Shown: positions 54,475-64,000 of the stretch, piece after piece
How positions within the stretch are numbered: position 1 is the first letter of the stretch
How the letters are laid out: each line of letters starts with the position of its first letter
Source: Sphingobium naphthae
GTDB lineage: Bacteria; Pseudomonadota; Alphaproteobacteria; Sphingomonadales; Sphingomonadaceae
NCBI RefSeq assembly: GCF_020782235.1
Contig: NZ_JAJGNO010000003.1
Location: 310,001-374,000 of the forward strand
Direction: 5' to 3'
DNA length: 64,000 bases
Program-made: the position numbers and the translations under genes
Notes under the pieces: generated by a model
Told to the model about the DNA's origin: nothing
What the model saw: the letters and a program-made list of their open reading frames with translations, nothing else
Database searches by the model: none

Positions 54475-55983
54475 CTAGGCGACGACGCCCAGCTTGCGCC
54501 AGCGCTCCAGCGTCTGGTCGAGGAAGACAGCGGCGCTTTCCGGCGTGATGGCGGTGTCTCCCGCTGCCGGCGCGCCATCTGCCCCGCATGCCGTAGTCAG
54601 GGATATGGCGTCCGTTCGCCCCTCGGCGGCCAGCCAGGCGTCGAGCAGCCGCAGATCGTCCGGCGTTACGGCCACCGCCGATCCCAGCGCAGCGGCCGCG
54701 AGATGATCATAGCGGCGTCCTCGGGTCGAGCCGTTGGCGATAAATTGATTGAGACCCTGCACCGCCTGGATCGGGGCGGGTGCGCTTCGCCCGATGCCTG
54801 CGATCCGCGCGTGCAGCAGCAGGGCGATGATCTGCAGCGCGTTCGGCCGTCCCTGCTGGCGCATCGCCGGCAGCGCCAGCAAGTCTCCCATCGATCGCGC
54901 GCCGGAGCCCAAGGCGGCGACGATCTCCGCATAGGCGGGCATCTGCAAGGTGATTTCGCTGAAGCTGGTGGCGATGGTCAGGCTGTCGCCGTCCACCGGC
55001 TTCAGCAGGTGCAGCATCATCGCATCGAGCACAGCATCGCTTGCCACGCTGGCCGATGAAGTGGCGGGACGAAAGACGTCGCGGCGGAACGACTGGTTGA
55101 TGACCAGGTCCTGCACATCCATGCGCAGGACGCTGCTGGCCTGCTCCGCGATCGTAGCGCGCAAGGGCGGCGGCAGCGCACCGGGCAGCAGCGTTTCGGC
55201 CAGCGACGCGGTGCCGACAAACGCCAGACCCCCGTCGGCCACTTCCTTCGCGACCTCCGAATGCCAGAGCGGATGCCATCCCTCATGCAGATATTCGTGG
55301 ATCAGGTAATTGTTCGCCTGCCGCTTGACCGCGGCAAGCCGGCTTTTAAGGCCGGGCAGGATGCGGAAGCTGTTGGCGCCGCCCGCCGCCAGCTGGTCGA
55401 ACAGGGCGATCGACGCCTGCATGACGGCTTCGCTCGGCTGATCGCTTTCCTCCTTCAACAGGCGGCTGATATGGCGAAACGGGACCGATCCGAGCCAGCC
55501 GGGCTGCGCATTATAGCCGATATAGACAAGGCCGCCGGGCGCGGTGGCGTGGCCGAGGCAGCGGACGAGCGCCGCGCGCACCGGCGGCGTGATCCAGCTA
55601 TAGACGCCGTGCAGCGTCACATAATCGAATTGTCCGAACGCGGCGGGCCATTGCTGCGCCAGCGCGACAAAGTCGCCGTCGCTGAATTGGATGTTGGTGA
55701 GACCAGCGGCCTGCGCCACGGCGCGGCCATGGTCGACATGTTCGGGCAGGAAATCGACGCCGACGAACTGCCCTTGCGGATTGGCGGCGGCCAGCAGGCA
55801 CAGGCCCATGCCCTGGCCGCATCCCAGCTCCAGATAGCGGAAGGGCGCGTCGTCGCTGGCCCTGGCAGGCGCGGACCCCGCCATAGTTGCTGCCAGGTCG
55901 AGCCAGTCGGGCGCTATTTCCGGGCAGAAGCCATAGGTGTAGCCGGCAGAGGCATCATAGCCGTGAAAGTCCACCGATGGCAT
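54475..55983 (-). CDS. SAM-dependent methyltransferase with regulatory domain
   Basis: A 502-residue class I methyltransferase. The SAM-binding motif I is YLELGCGQGMGLCLLAAANP, followed by FVGVDFLPEHVDHGR and the LHGVYSWITPPVR strand-loop. After about residue 215 a methyltransferase regulatory domain (PF10119 type) and a C-terminal helical domain follow. The start MPSVDFHGYDASAGYTYGF is typical of the family. Substrate unknown; related enzymes are associated with protein or lipid methylation. It ends 13 bp after the tsf terminator on the opposite strand. Confidence 0.82.
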   Translation of the reverse strand: MPSVDFHGYDASAGYTYGFCPEIAPDWLDLAATMAGSAPARASDDAPFRYLELGCGQGMGLCLLAAANPQGQFVGVDFLPEHVDHGRAVAQAAGLTNIQFSDGDFVALAQQWPAAFGQFDYVTLHGVYSWITPPVRAALVRCLGHATAPGGLVYIGYNAQPGWLGSVPFRHISRLLKEESDQPSEAVMQASIALFDQLAAGGANSFRILPGLKSRLAAVKRQANNYLIHEYLHEGWHPLWHSEVAKEVADGGLAFVGTASLAETLLPGALPPPLRATIAEQASSVLRMDVQDLVINQSFRRDVFRPATSSASVASDAVLDAMMLHLLKPVDGDSLTIATSFSEITLQMPAYAEIVAALGSGARSMGDLLALPAMRQQGRPNALQIIALLLHARIAGIGRSAPAPIQAVQGLNQFIANGSTRGRRYDHLAAAALGSAVAVTPDDLRLLDAWLAAEGRTDAISLTTACGADGAPAAGDTAITPESAAVFLDQTLERWRKLGVVA

Positions 55984-56096
55984 GATCGCTTACCCCGTGC
56001 CGCTGATTTGCCGCTGGTTAGACAGGGCTTGCAGCCAGGGTGCAATGTCGAAACATCTCCGGCAATATTTCGCTACATCGAGCGCCGCGGCCGTGT

Positions 56097-56453
56097 CTAT
56101 TTCAGCGTTGCGAGATAATCGATCACTCGCTTGCGCTTGGCGGGATCGGAAAATCCGGCGAACGGCATCTTGGTGCCCTTGACCATGGCCTGCGGGTTGG
56201 TGAGCCAGGTGTCGAGGGTCTTGGCGTTCCAGGTGATGCCGGATTTCTTGAGCGCCGCGCTATAGGCATAGCCCGGCAGGCTTGCCGCCTTGCGGCCGAC
56301 GACCCCGCGCAGATTGGGGCCGAAGCTCGTCTTGCCGGGCGCGGTGGCGTGGCAGGCGGCGCAAACGCCGAAGTCCGCAGGCGGCTGCGCGACCGCAAGC
56401 GTCGGGCAGCTCAGCGCCGCCAGCGCGGCGGTAAAGGTCAAGCGAAGGGCCAT
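56097..56453 (-). CDS. periplasmic class I cytochrome c
   Basis: 118 residues with a signal peptide (MALRLTFTAALAALSCPTLA). Heme site C31-x-x-C34-H35 (CAACHATA), GKTSFGPNLRGVVGR and the axial methionine M96 in GTKMPFAG make it a c550-type. ATG 56453 is used; an open frame extends 20 codons upstream. It is 67 bp downstream of the exported catalase-peroxidase gene on the same strand, likely co-transcribed. Electron partner is probably the periplasmic KatG. Confidence 0.9.
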   Translation of the reverse strand: MALRLTFTAALAALSCPTLAVAQPPADFGVCAACHATAPGKTSFGPNLRGVVGRKAASLPGYAYSAALKKSGITWNAKTLDTWLTNPQAMVKGTKMPFAGFSDPAKRKRVIDYLATLK

Positions 56454-56520
56454 GAATCTCGTCGTCCAGAAAGGGGAGGGCGGCCCGACCTCAAAAAGGC
56501 CAGGCCGCCCCACAGGCGGA

Positions 56521-58788
56521 TCAGAAGCGATCCGCGTTCATCACCTTGGTCCAGGCGGCGGCGAAGTCGTCGACAAACTTCTGCTTGGCATCGTCCGACG
56601 CATAGACTTCCGCCACGGCGCGCAGCTCGGAATTGGAACCGAAGACCAGGTCGACCGGCGTGGCCGTCCACTTGGCGGCGCCGGTCTTCCGATCCTTGCC
56701 GTCATAGAGGCCCGGCGTCGCCGCCTTGCTCCACACCGTGTCCATCGTCAGCAGGTTGACGAAGAAGTCGTTGCTGAGCGTGCCGGGACGCGTGGTGAGC
56801 ACGCCCGCCTTGGTCGCGCCGCTGGTCGCGCCCAGCGCCCGCATGCCACCGACCAGAACGGTCATTTCGGGCACGGTGAGCTCCAGCGCATCGGCCTTGT
56901 CCACCAGCGCCTCCGCCGGGCCAACTTCCGCCTTCGCCGTATAATAGTTGCGGAAGCCGTCCGCCTTGGGCTCGAGATAGGCGAAGGAGGCGACATCGGT
57001 CTGGGCCTGCGCCGCATCGACCCGGCCCGGCGTGAAGGGCAGGCTGATGCGATGGCCGCCGCGCTGCGCCGCCTGTTCGATGGCGGCGTTGCCGGCCAGG
57101 ACGATCAGGTCCGCCATCGACACCTGCTTGCCCGACTTGGCGAAGTCGGCCTGGATCGCGGTCAGCTTGGTCAGCACCTTGGCGAGTTCGGCCGGATCAT
57201 TGACCGCCCAGCCACGCTGCGGGTCGAGCCGCAGGCGCGCGCCATTGGCCCCGCCGCGCATGTCGGTGCTGCGGAAGGTCGATGCCGAAGCCCACGCCGC
57301 GCGGACCAGTTCGGGCGTGGTGAGGCCCGAAGAGAGGACCGCAGCCTTCAGCTTGGCCTGATCGGCTTCACCAATGGCGGCGAAGCTGGGTTCGGGCAGC
57401 GGGTCCTGCCAGCTATAGGTTTCGGACGGAATGTCCTTGCCCAGATAGCGGGCCTGCGGGCCCAGGTCGCGATGGGTCAGCTTGAACCAGGCGCGCGCGA
57501 AGGCCTTGCTGAACAGCTCGGGATTCTTCTGCCAGCTTTCCAGAACCTTGCGGAAACCCGGGTCTTCCTTCAACGCGATGTCGGTCGTGAACATGATCGG
57601 CGCGTGCCGCTTGTCCTTCAGATGCGCGTCGGGCACCAGCTGCGCCGCGTTGGGATCGGTCGGGATCCACTGGGTCGCGCCGGCCGGGCTCTTGGTCTTG
57701 ACCCAGTCGAAGTTCAGCAGATTGTCGATATACTGCGTCGTGAACTGGGTCGGCGATGCAGACCATGCGCCTTCCAGGCCGGACGTCAGCGTATCTTCGG
57801 CCATGCCCTTGCCGCACTTGTTGTGCCAGCCAAGCCCCTGTTCCTCCAGCGTCGCAGCAGTGGGTTCCGCGCCCAGGCACGCGTCGGGCTTCTTGGCGCC
57901 ATGCGCCTTGCCGAACGTATGGCCGCCCGCGATCAGCGCCAGCGTTTCCTCGTCATCCATCGCCATGTTGCCAAAGGCCCGGCGAATGTCGGCGGCCGCG
58001 CCGATCGGGTCATGATTGCCGCCCGGACCTTCCGGGTTCACATAGATGAGGCCCATGGTCGTCGCCGCGAGCGAGCGCTTGAGCGTACCGTCCGGGTTGG
58101 ACCGATCGGTGCCCATCATCTTGGTTTCCGGACCCCAGAAGACGACATCGGGCTGCCAGGCGTCGATACGGCCGCCGGCAAAGCCCACGGTCTTGAAGCC
58201 CATATCCTCCAGCGCGACATTGCCCGACAGGACCATCAGGTCGCCCCAGCTCAGCTTACGGCCATATTTCTGCTTGATCGGCCAGACCAGGCGGCGCGCC
58301 TTGTCCAGGCTGACATTGTCCGGCCAGCTGTTGAGCGGGTCGAAGCGCTGTTCGCCGCCGTCCGAACCGCCGCGACCATCGCCCACGCGGTAGGTGCCCG
58401 CGCTATGCCAGGCCATGCGGATGAAGAAGGGGCCATAATGTCCATAGTCGGCCGGCCACCAGGGCTGTGAGGTGGTCAGCGCCTTGCGGATGTCGGCTTT
58501 GACCGCTTCCAGATCCAGGCTGTTGAATTCCTTCACATAGTCATAGTCGGCGCCATAGGGGTTCGACATGGATTCATGCTGGCGCAGCGCGGTGAGGTCC
58601 AGCCGGCTCGGCCACCAGTCCTTGTTGGTCATGCCGCCGGGCTTTTCCTTGACCGGGGGCTGCGGATTTTCGCTGACGGTCTCGGCTTCGGTCGCCTGGG
58701 TCTTCTTGGGCGCATGCTCCTGCGCGAATGCCGGGGTCATGGCCGCGGCGACGAGCAGCGCCAGAATAGAGGTGGATGTCCTTCGCAT
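56521..58788 (-). CDS. katG: catalase-peroxidase with signal peptide (periplasmic KatG)
   Basis: A 755-residue catalase-peroxidase. [18 protein letters not shown] (distal pocket, W and H), [10 protein letters not shown] (the crosslink tyrosine) and [12 protein letters not shown] (proximal heme histidine) are intact. Unlike most cytoplasmic KatG proteins it starts with a Sec signal ([22 protein letters not shown], then QE). It degrades hydrogen peroxide, here in the periplasm, comparable to KatP of E. coli O157. A GGGAGAA Shine-Dalgarno precedes the ATG. Followed by cytochrome c. Confidence 0.95.
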   Translation of the reverse strand: MRRTSTSILALLVAAAMTPAFAQEHAPKKTQATEAETVSENPQPPVKEKPGGMTNKDWWPSRLDLTALRQHESMSNPYGADYDYVKEFNSLDLEAVKADIRKALTTSQPWWPADYGHYGPFFIRMAWHSAGTYRVGDGRGGSDGGEQRFDPLNSWPDNVSLDKARRLVWPIKQKYGRKLSWGDLMVLSGNVALEDMGFKTVGFAGGRIDAWQPDVVFWGPETKMMGTDRSNPDGTLKRSLAATTMGLIYVNPEGPGGNHDPIGAAADIRRAFGNMAMDDEETLALIAGGHTFGKAHGAKKPDACLGAEPTAATLEEQGLGWHNKCGKGMAEDTLTSGLEGAWSASPTQFTTQYIDNLLNFDWVKTKSPAGATQWIPTDPNAAQLVPDAHLKDKRHAPIMFTTDIALKEDPGFRKVLESWQKNPELFSKAFARAWFKLTHRDLGPQARYLGKDIPSETYSWQDPLPEPSFAAIGEADQAKLKAAVLSSGLTTPELVRAAWASASTFRSTDMRGGANGARLRLDPQRGWAVNDPAELAKVLTKLTAIQADFAKSGKQVSMADLIVLAGNAAIEQAAQRGGHRISLPFTPGRVDAAQAQTDVASFAYLEPKADGFRNYYTAKAEVGPAEALVDKADALELTVPEMTVLVGGMRALGATSGATKAGVLTTRPGTLSNDFFVNLLTMDTVWSKAATPGLYDGKDRKTGAAKWTATPVDLVFGSNSELRAVAEVYASDDAKQKFVDDFAAAWTKVMNADRF

Positions 58789-59059
58789 ATCATTCTCCCT
58801 GTTTGGTGCAGGCGGGACTGCCTTGGCCCCTGCGGATAGGGGCGTGCGGAAAAGAGGGAAAATTGATTGATCTGCTCACAATCATCGGCCTTGGCGATCA
58901 ATCGGTACGCTATGGCAACAAGCAGGCGGCAGGAACGAGGCGGATCTTCTTTTGTGCGCGAAGCGCTTTTCCGCCCGCAAACGCCGCTTGGCTTTGCCGC
59001 CGCGCCCGACTAAGGTCCGCGCCGCTTCCCGCCCAATCGCCAAGGATGATCGACCGCCC

Positions 59060-59785
59060 ATGACCCGGCCTGCTTTCAAGCGCATATTGTTGAAATTGTC
59101 GGGCGAAGTGCTGATGGGCCAGGGGCAGTTCGGCATCGAGCCCGAAACGGTGGCGCGCGTCGCGGGCGAAATCGCGGCGGCCAAGGATGCGGGCTTTGAA
59201 CTGTGCGTCGTGGTCGGCGGCGGCAACATCTTCCGCGGCCTCGCTGGCGCGGCGGCGGGGTTCGACCGGGCGAGCGCGGACTATATGGGCATGCTCGCCA
59301 CCGTCATGAACGCGCTGGCGGTGCAGAATGCGCTGGAAAAGCTGGGCTATGACACCCGCGTTCAGTCGGCGATCCCGATGGCGTCGGTGTGCGAACCCTA
59401 TATCCGGCGCAAGGCGGTGCGGCACATGGAAAAGGGCCGGATCGTCATCTTCGCGGCGGGCACCGGCAGCCCCTTCTTCACCACCGACACGACGGCGGCG
59501 CTCCGCGCGGCGGAAATGAGCTGCGACGCGCTGTTCAAGGGCACCAGCGTCGATGGCATCTACAATGCCGATCCCAAGAAAGTGCCCGATGCCGCGCGCT
59601 ATGACGAAATCGGCTTCGATCAGGTGCTGAACGACAATCTCAAGGTGATGGACGCCAGCGCCATTGCCCTGTGCCGTGAGAATAATATCCCCATCGTCGT
59701 CTTCAACATCCGCGAGACGGGCAATCTGGCCAAGGTGCTCGCGGGCGAAGGCGTGGCGACGATAGTGCAAAATCAGGAGCGTTGA
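59060..59785 (+). CDS. pyrH: uridylate kinase
   Basis: A 241-residue UMP kinase of the amino-acid kinase fold: [33 protein letters not shown], then [18 protein letters not shown] (the phosphate-binding loop), and [22 protein letters not shown] 59060 gives the family start. It makes UDP. First gene of pyrH-frr-uppS-cdsA-dxr-rseP. Confidence 0.97.
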   Translation: MTRPAFKRILLKLSGEVLMGQGQFGIEPETVARVAGEIAAAKDAGFELCVVVGGGNIFRGLAGAAAGFDRASADYMGMLATVMNALAVQNALEKLGYDTRVQSAIPMASVCEPYIRRKAVRHMEKGRIVIFAAGTGSPFFTTDTTAALRAAEMSCDALFKGTSVDGIYNADPKKVPDAARYDEIGFDQVLNDNLKVMDASAIALCRENNIPIVVFNIRETGNLAKVLAGEGVATIVQNQER

Positions 59786-59791
59786 AAGACC

Positions 59792-60349
59792 ATGCCGCAA
59801 TATAACAAAGCCGATCTGGAGCGCCGCATGGCCGGCGCGCTCGAATCGCTGAAGGGCGACCTCACCGGCCTGCGCACTGGCCGCGCCAATGTGCAGCTGC
59901 TCGATCCGGTGACCGTCGAAGTCTATGGCGCGCACATGCCGCTCAACCAGGTCGCGACCGTTTCCGCGCCCGAACCGCGGATGCTGTCGGTCCAGGTGTG
60001 GGACAAGAGCAATGTCGGGCCCTGCGACAAGGCGATCCGTTCGGCCGGCCTGGGCCTCAACCCGATCGTCGACGGCCAGACGCTGCGCCTGCCGATCCCC
60101 GACCTCACCGAGGAGCGCCGCAAGGAACTGGCCAAGCTCGCCAGCAAATATGCCGAAGGCGCGCGTGTCGCCGTGCGCAATGTGCGCCGCGACGGCATGG
60201 ACAGCCTGAAGACCGACGAGAAGAAGGGCGAAATCAGCGAGGACGAGCGCAAGCGCCTGGAAACCGAGGTGCAGAAGCTGACTGACAGCACCATCGCGGA
60301 CATCGATGCGGCGTCGAGCGCGAAGGAGAAGGAAATTCTCGGCCAGTAA
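59792..60349 (+). CDS. frr: ribosome recycling factor
   Basis: A 185-residue [23 protein letters not shown], then [40 protein letters not shown] and [20 protein letters not shown]. It splits post-termination ribosomes with EF-G. Starts 6 bp after pyrH. Confidence 0.98.
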   Translation: MPQYNKADLERRMAGALESLKGDLTGLRTGRANVQLLDPVTVEVYGAHMPLNQVATVSAPEPRMLSVQVWDKSNVGPCDKAIRSAGLGLNPIVDGQTLRLPIPDLTEERRKELAKLASKYAEGARVAVRNVRRDGMDSLKTDEKKGEISEDERKRLETEVQKLTDSTIADIDAASSAKEKEILGQ

Positions 60350-60393
60350 GCCGGGGCTTTCCTTTCGCGGCCAACGCACGCATTGTCTTTCTG

Positions 60394-61134
<741 letters not shown>

Positions 61135-61137
61135 TCC

Positions 61138-61917
61138 ATGGCCAGTGAACTTCGTACCCGCAGCATCGTCGGCGTCGCGCTCATCGCGCTGGCGCTGGGG
61201 GCGCTGCTGGCCGGCGGGCTGCTTTTCTGGCTGCTGCTGGTTGTGGCGGGCGTGCTGATGCAGGGCGAATGGGGCGACCTGACCGGCGCGACGCCCGAAC
61301 AGCGCAAGGCGGCGATGTTCGCCGTCTCCATCCCGCTCGCCTTGCTGTGCCCGCTGGCCGCGGGCATCGATTGGCCGGTGCTGGTCGCGGGCGCGGCGGC
61401 CTTCTTCTTCGTCGCCTTCACCAGCCGCAAGCCGGCCCTGGCGCTGGGCATCCCCTATGTCTGCCTGCCGGTCACCGCCTTGCTGTTCCTGCGCGGGGAG
61501 CAGCCCTATGCCTATGGGCTGCTGCTCGCCTTCTGGGCGCTGGGGCTGGTCTGGGCGACCGACATCGGCGCCTATTTCGCCGGACGCGCGATCGGCGGGC
61601 CCAAGCTGGCGCCGCGCGTGAGCCCGTCCAAGACCTGGGCGGGGCTGGCCGGCGGCGTGCTGGCGGCGCTGGTGCTGGGCTTCCTGCTGCATCGCTTCGC
61701 CGGCCTGCCGATCCAGCTGGCGGCGGCGAGCGGCCTGCTCGCCGTGGCGGCGCAGCTGGGCGATCTTCTGGAAAGCGCGATGAAGCGGCGCGTGGGCGTC
61801 AAGGACAGCGGCACCTTGCTGCCCGGCCATGGCGGGGTGATGGATAGGCTGGATGGCGTGGTTGCGGCTGCGCCGCTCGCCGCGCTGCTCTATCTGGTGC
61901 TGGCGCAGGCGGCATGA
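61138..61917 (+). CDS. cdsA: phosphatidate cytidylyltransferase
   Basis: A 259-residue multi-helix membrane enzyme. The C-terminal CDS signature is present: VSPSKTWAGLAGGV followed by KDSGTLLPGHGGVMDRLDGV. It makes CDP-diacylglycerol, the substrate of pssA elsewhere in this window. It overlaps dxr by 4 bp. Confidence 0.96.
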   Translation: MASELRTRSIVGVALIALALGALLAGGLLFWLLLVVAGVLMQGEWGDLTGATPEQRKAAMFAVSIPLALLCPLAAGIDWPVLVAGAAAFFFVAFTSRKPALALGIPYVCLPVTALLFLRGEQPYAYGLLLAFWALGLVWATDIGAYFAGRAIGGPKLAPRVSPSKTWAGLAGGVLAALVLGFLLHRFAGLPIQLAAASGLLAVAAQLGDLLESAMKRRVGVKDSGTLLPGHGGVMDRLDGVVAAAPLAALLYLVLAQAA

Positions 61918-63068
61918 AGAGCGTCTCCATATTCGGCGCCACGGGATCGGTCGGCCTGTCGACCCTGGATCTGGTGCGGCGCGATCCCGACGCCTATCGC
62001 GTCGTCGCACTGACCGCCAACAGCGATGTCGATGGCCTCGCCGCTCAGGCGAAGGCGGTCGGCGCGCAGATCGCGGTCATCGCGCAGGACAGCCTCTATG
62101 CCGCGCTTCGGGATGCGCTCGCAGGCTCGGGCGTCGAGGCGGCGGCGGGCGAGGCGGCGCTGGTCGACGCGGCGGGGCAGGGCGCGGACTGGACCATGGC
62201 CGCGATCGTCGGCTGCGCGGGCCTTCCGCCCACCATGGCGGCGCTCAAGGCTGGCGGCACGGTGGCGCTCGCCAACAAGGAATCGCTGGTGTCGGCGGGC
62301 GGCCTGATGATGGCTGCGGCGCAGGAGTCGGGCGCCACCCTGCTGCCGGTCGACAGCGAACACAACGCCATTTTCCAATGCCTTGCCGGCGGCGCTATCG
62401 ACGATGTCGCAAGGATCATCCTGACCGCCAGCGGTGGCCCGTTCCGCACCCGCAGCCGCGCCGAGATGGTCGGCATCACCCCGGCGCAGGCGGTAGCCCA
62501 CCCCAATTGGTCGATGGGAGCGAAGATCAGCGTCGACAGCGCGACGATGATGAACAAGGGGCTGGAACTGATCGAGGCCGATCATCTCTTCCCCGTCGGG
62601 CTCGACCGGATCGAGATACTGGTCCATCCGCAGTCGGTCATTCATTCGATGGTCGAATATCGCGACTGTTCGACGCTGGCACAGCTTGGCGCGCCCGACA
62701 TGCGTATCCCGATCGCCCATGCGCTTGCCTGGCCCGATCGCATCGCGACGCCCTGCCAGAAGCTGGACCTCGCAACCATTGGCAGGCTCGACTTCGAAGC
62801 GCCTGATGCGGAACGCTTTCCCGCACTGCGGCTCGCCCGCGCGGCCGCTGCGGAAGGGGGCGCCACGCCCGCCATCCTCAATGCCGCCAACGAAGTGGCG
62901 GTGGCGGCTTTCCTGGGCGGTCGCATCGGCTTCCTTGATATTGCCATGATTGTGGAGGATGTGTTGGGCCGGTATAGCGCAGGACGGCCCAGCACGATCG
63001 GGGACGTGCTGGCGGCCGATGCGCGGGCCCGCGACGTCGCCTGTCAGGTGATGCGGCAGGCCAGCTAA
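61914..63068 (+). CDS. dxr: 1-deoxy-D-xylulose 5-phosphate reductoisomerase
   Basis: A 384-residue DXR. NADPH-binding FGATGSVGLSTLD, LANKESLVSAGGL, PVDSEHNAIFQC with metal ligands, and SVDSATMMNKGLELIEA are all there. It is the first committed step of the MEP isoprenoid pathway that ispH ends. 4-bp overlap with cdsA (ATGA). Confidence 0.97.
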   Translation: MKSVSIFGATGSVGLSTLDLVRRDPDAYRVVALTANSDVDGLAAQAKAVGAQIAVIAQDSLYAALRDALAGSGVEAAAGEAALVDAAGQGADWTMAAIVGCAGLPPTMAALKAGGTVALANKESLVSAGGLMMAAAQESGATLLPVDSEHNAIFQCLAGGAIDDVARIILTASGGPFRTRSRAEMVGITPAQAVAHPNWSMGAKISVDSATMMNKGLELIEADHLFPVGLDRIEILVHPQSVIHSMVEYRDCSTLAQLGAPDMRIPIAHALAWPDRIATPCQKLDLATIGRLDFEAPDAERFPALRLARAAAAEGGATPAILNAANEVAVAAFLGGRIGFLDIAMIVEDVLGRYSAGRPSTIGDVLAADARARDVACQVMRQAS

Positions 63069-63084
63069 TGGAAAGATTGACCGC

Positions 63085-64000
63085 TTGATCCAGAATCCCG
63101 GCTTCCTGCTGACCGTGCTGGCCTTCGTGGCGGTCATCGGACCGCTCGTCTTCGTCCATGAGCTTGGCCATTATCTCGTCGGCCGCTGGTGCGGGGTGAA
63201 GGCAGAGGCCTTCTCGATCGGCTTTGGTCCCGAACTGTTCGCCTGGGTGGACAAGCGTGGCACGCGCTGGCGCGTGGCGGCGCTGCCGCTGGGCGGCTAT
63301 GTCCGCTTCAAGGGCGACATGAACGCGGCCAGCATGACCGATCCGGCCTGGCTGCAAATGCCTGCGAAGGAACGGGCGGAAAGCTTCCCGGCCAAGCCGC
63401 TGTGGCAACGCGCCGCCATCGTCGCCGCCGGCCCGGCGATCAACTTCCTGTTCGCGATCCTCATCATCGCCACCTTCGCCTTCGTCCATGGCGAAAGCCG
63501 CACCCCCGCCGTCGCGGGTGTTGTCGAGCAGGGCAGCGCCGCCGATGCCGCGGGCATCCAGGTTGGCGACCGCATCCTGTCCTTCAACGGGCGGGCGATG
63601 GACACCTATACCGACATGGTCATGTACACCCGTATCCGGCCGGGCGAGCCCGTCGACGTCGTGATCGACCGGGGCGGCAAGCGGCTGGAGATCCAGACGC
63701 GCATCGGCGCGGTGATGGAGGATGACGGCTTTGGCCAGCAATATCGCGTCGGCCGCCTGGGCATCGGTGCCAGCGATCCGGTGGTCGAGCGCGTCGGCCT
63801 GCTGCGCGCGCCGGTGGTGGCGATTGAGCGCACCGGACAGATCGTGCGCACCATGGTCGAAACGCTGGGCCAGATCGTCACGGGCGGACGATCGGTCAAG
63901 GAACTGGGCGGCCCGCTCAAGATCGCGCAGGTGTCGGGGCAGGCCGCGACGTTGGGGCTGGAAAGCTTCATCTTCTTCGCCGCGCTCATCTCGATTAACT
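63085..64000 (+). CDS. rseP: regulator of sigma-E protease, site-2 metalloprotease (3' end beyond the window)
   Basis: At least 305 codons, open at the window end. HELGH in PLVFVHELGHYLVGRWCG is the zinc site within the first membrane helix, followed by FSIGFGPELF, and a PDZ domain (VVEQGSAADAAGIQVGDRIL). The start appears to be TTG 63085 with GGAAAG 9 bases upstream; an ATG at 63068 in another frame stops at once. It cleaves anti-sigma factors inside the membrane. Last visible gene of the pyrH-rseP cluster. Confidence 0.93.
   Translation, partial: MIQNPGFLLTVLAFVAVIGPLVFVHELGHYLVGRWCGVKAEAFSIGFGPELFAWVDKRGTRWRVAALPLGGYVRFKGDMNAASMTDPAWLQMPAKERAESFPAKPLWQRAAIVAAGPAINFLFAILIIATFAFVHGESRTPAVAGVVEQGSAADAAGIQVGDRILSFNGRAMDTYTDMVMYTRIRPGEPVDVVIDRGGKRLEIQTRIGAVMEDDGFGQQYRVGRLGIGASDPVVERVGLLRAPVVAIERTGQIVRTMVETLGQIVTGGRSVKELGGPLKIAQVSGQAATLGLESFIFFAALISIN

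Overview
The window is 64 kb of GC-rich chromosomal DNA that reads as an alphaproteobacterium of the Sphingomonadaceae (Sphingobium/Sphingomonas-like). This is inferred from alphaproteobacterial marker families (DUF2093, the F1-ATPase inhibitor zeta/DUF1476, homoserine kinase type II, YqaA), from the argS-SPOR-nagZ and cpoB-tilS-ftsH gene orders, and from dispersed palindromic repeats typical of this group. No phage, transposase, plasmid replication gene or CRISPR array was seen. Coding density is very high and most genes are housekeeping.

Layout: (1) 1-5.6 kb: the tail of a nitronate monooxygenase-like gene, DUF2093, two very small ORFs, and a minus-strand cluster DUF1338 dioxygenase-astD-purU with a divergent LysR regulator. 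(2) 5.6-9.4 kb: a ParA ATPase, a ribbon-helix-helix protein and a TPR/SPOR lipoprotein in one operon, divergent from a second exported Sel1/SPOR protein. This is the best candidate for an undescribed system in the window: a cytoplasmic positioning ATPase genetically tied to septal-peptidoglycan-binding proteins. (3) 9.4-14.8 kb: two identical tRNA-Asn genes bracketing a threonine/serine dehydratase, then nadK, moaA and an EAL phosphodiesterase with a degenerate GGDEF domain. (4) 14.8-18.8 kb: GNAT-yqaA-lnt-metK, with a palindromic operator before metK. (5) 18.9-25.8 kb: an exported transglutaminase-like protein, a TonB-like hypothetical protein, a DJ-1/PfpI protein, a GST, and two tandem exported PLP aminotransferases. 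(6) 25.9-33.6 kb: ptsP, a RodZ-like protein, cpoB (ybgF), tilS, a small membrane protein and ftsH.

(7) 33.6-38 kb: a repeat-bearing gap, then a minus-strand cluster leuC, a 37-residue exported mini-ORF, leuD, DUF1476, bolA and grxD, plus a GST. It links an Fe-S isomerase with Fe-S handling proteins. (8) 38-49 kb: a DUF885 hydrolase, rnhA-thrB-ispH on the minus strand, a lipoprotein, argS-SPOR-nagZ, a repeat-filled gap, and a GNAT-nitrilase fusion. (9) 49-64 kb: icd, psd-pssA (phosphatidylethanolamine synthesis), rpsB-tsf, an inserted block (methyltransferase, cytochrome c, exported katG), then pyrH-frr-uppS-cdsA-dxr-rseP, the conserved translation/isoprenoid/envelope cluster, cut by the window end.

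Start sites were chosen from visible Shine-Dalgarno-like sequences, signal peptides and family start positions. All functional names come from motif recognition by eye; no database search was run.
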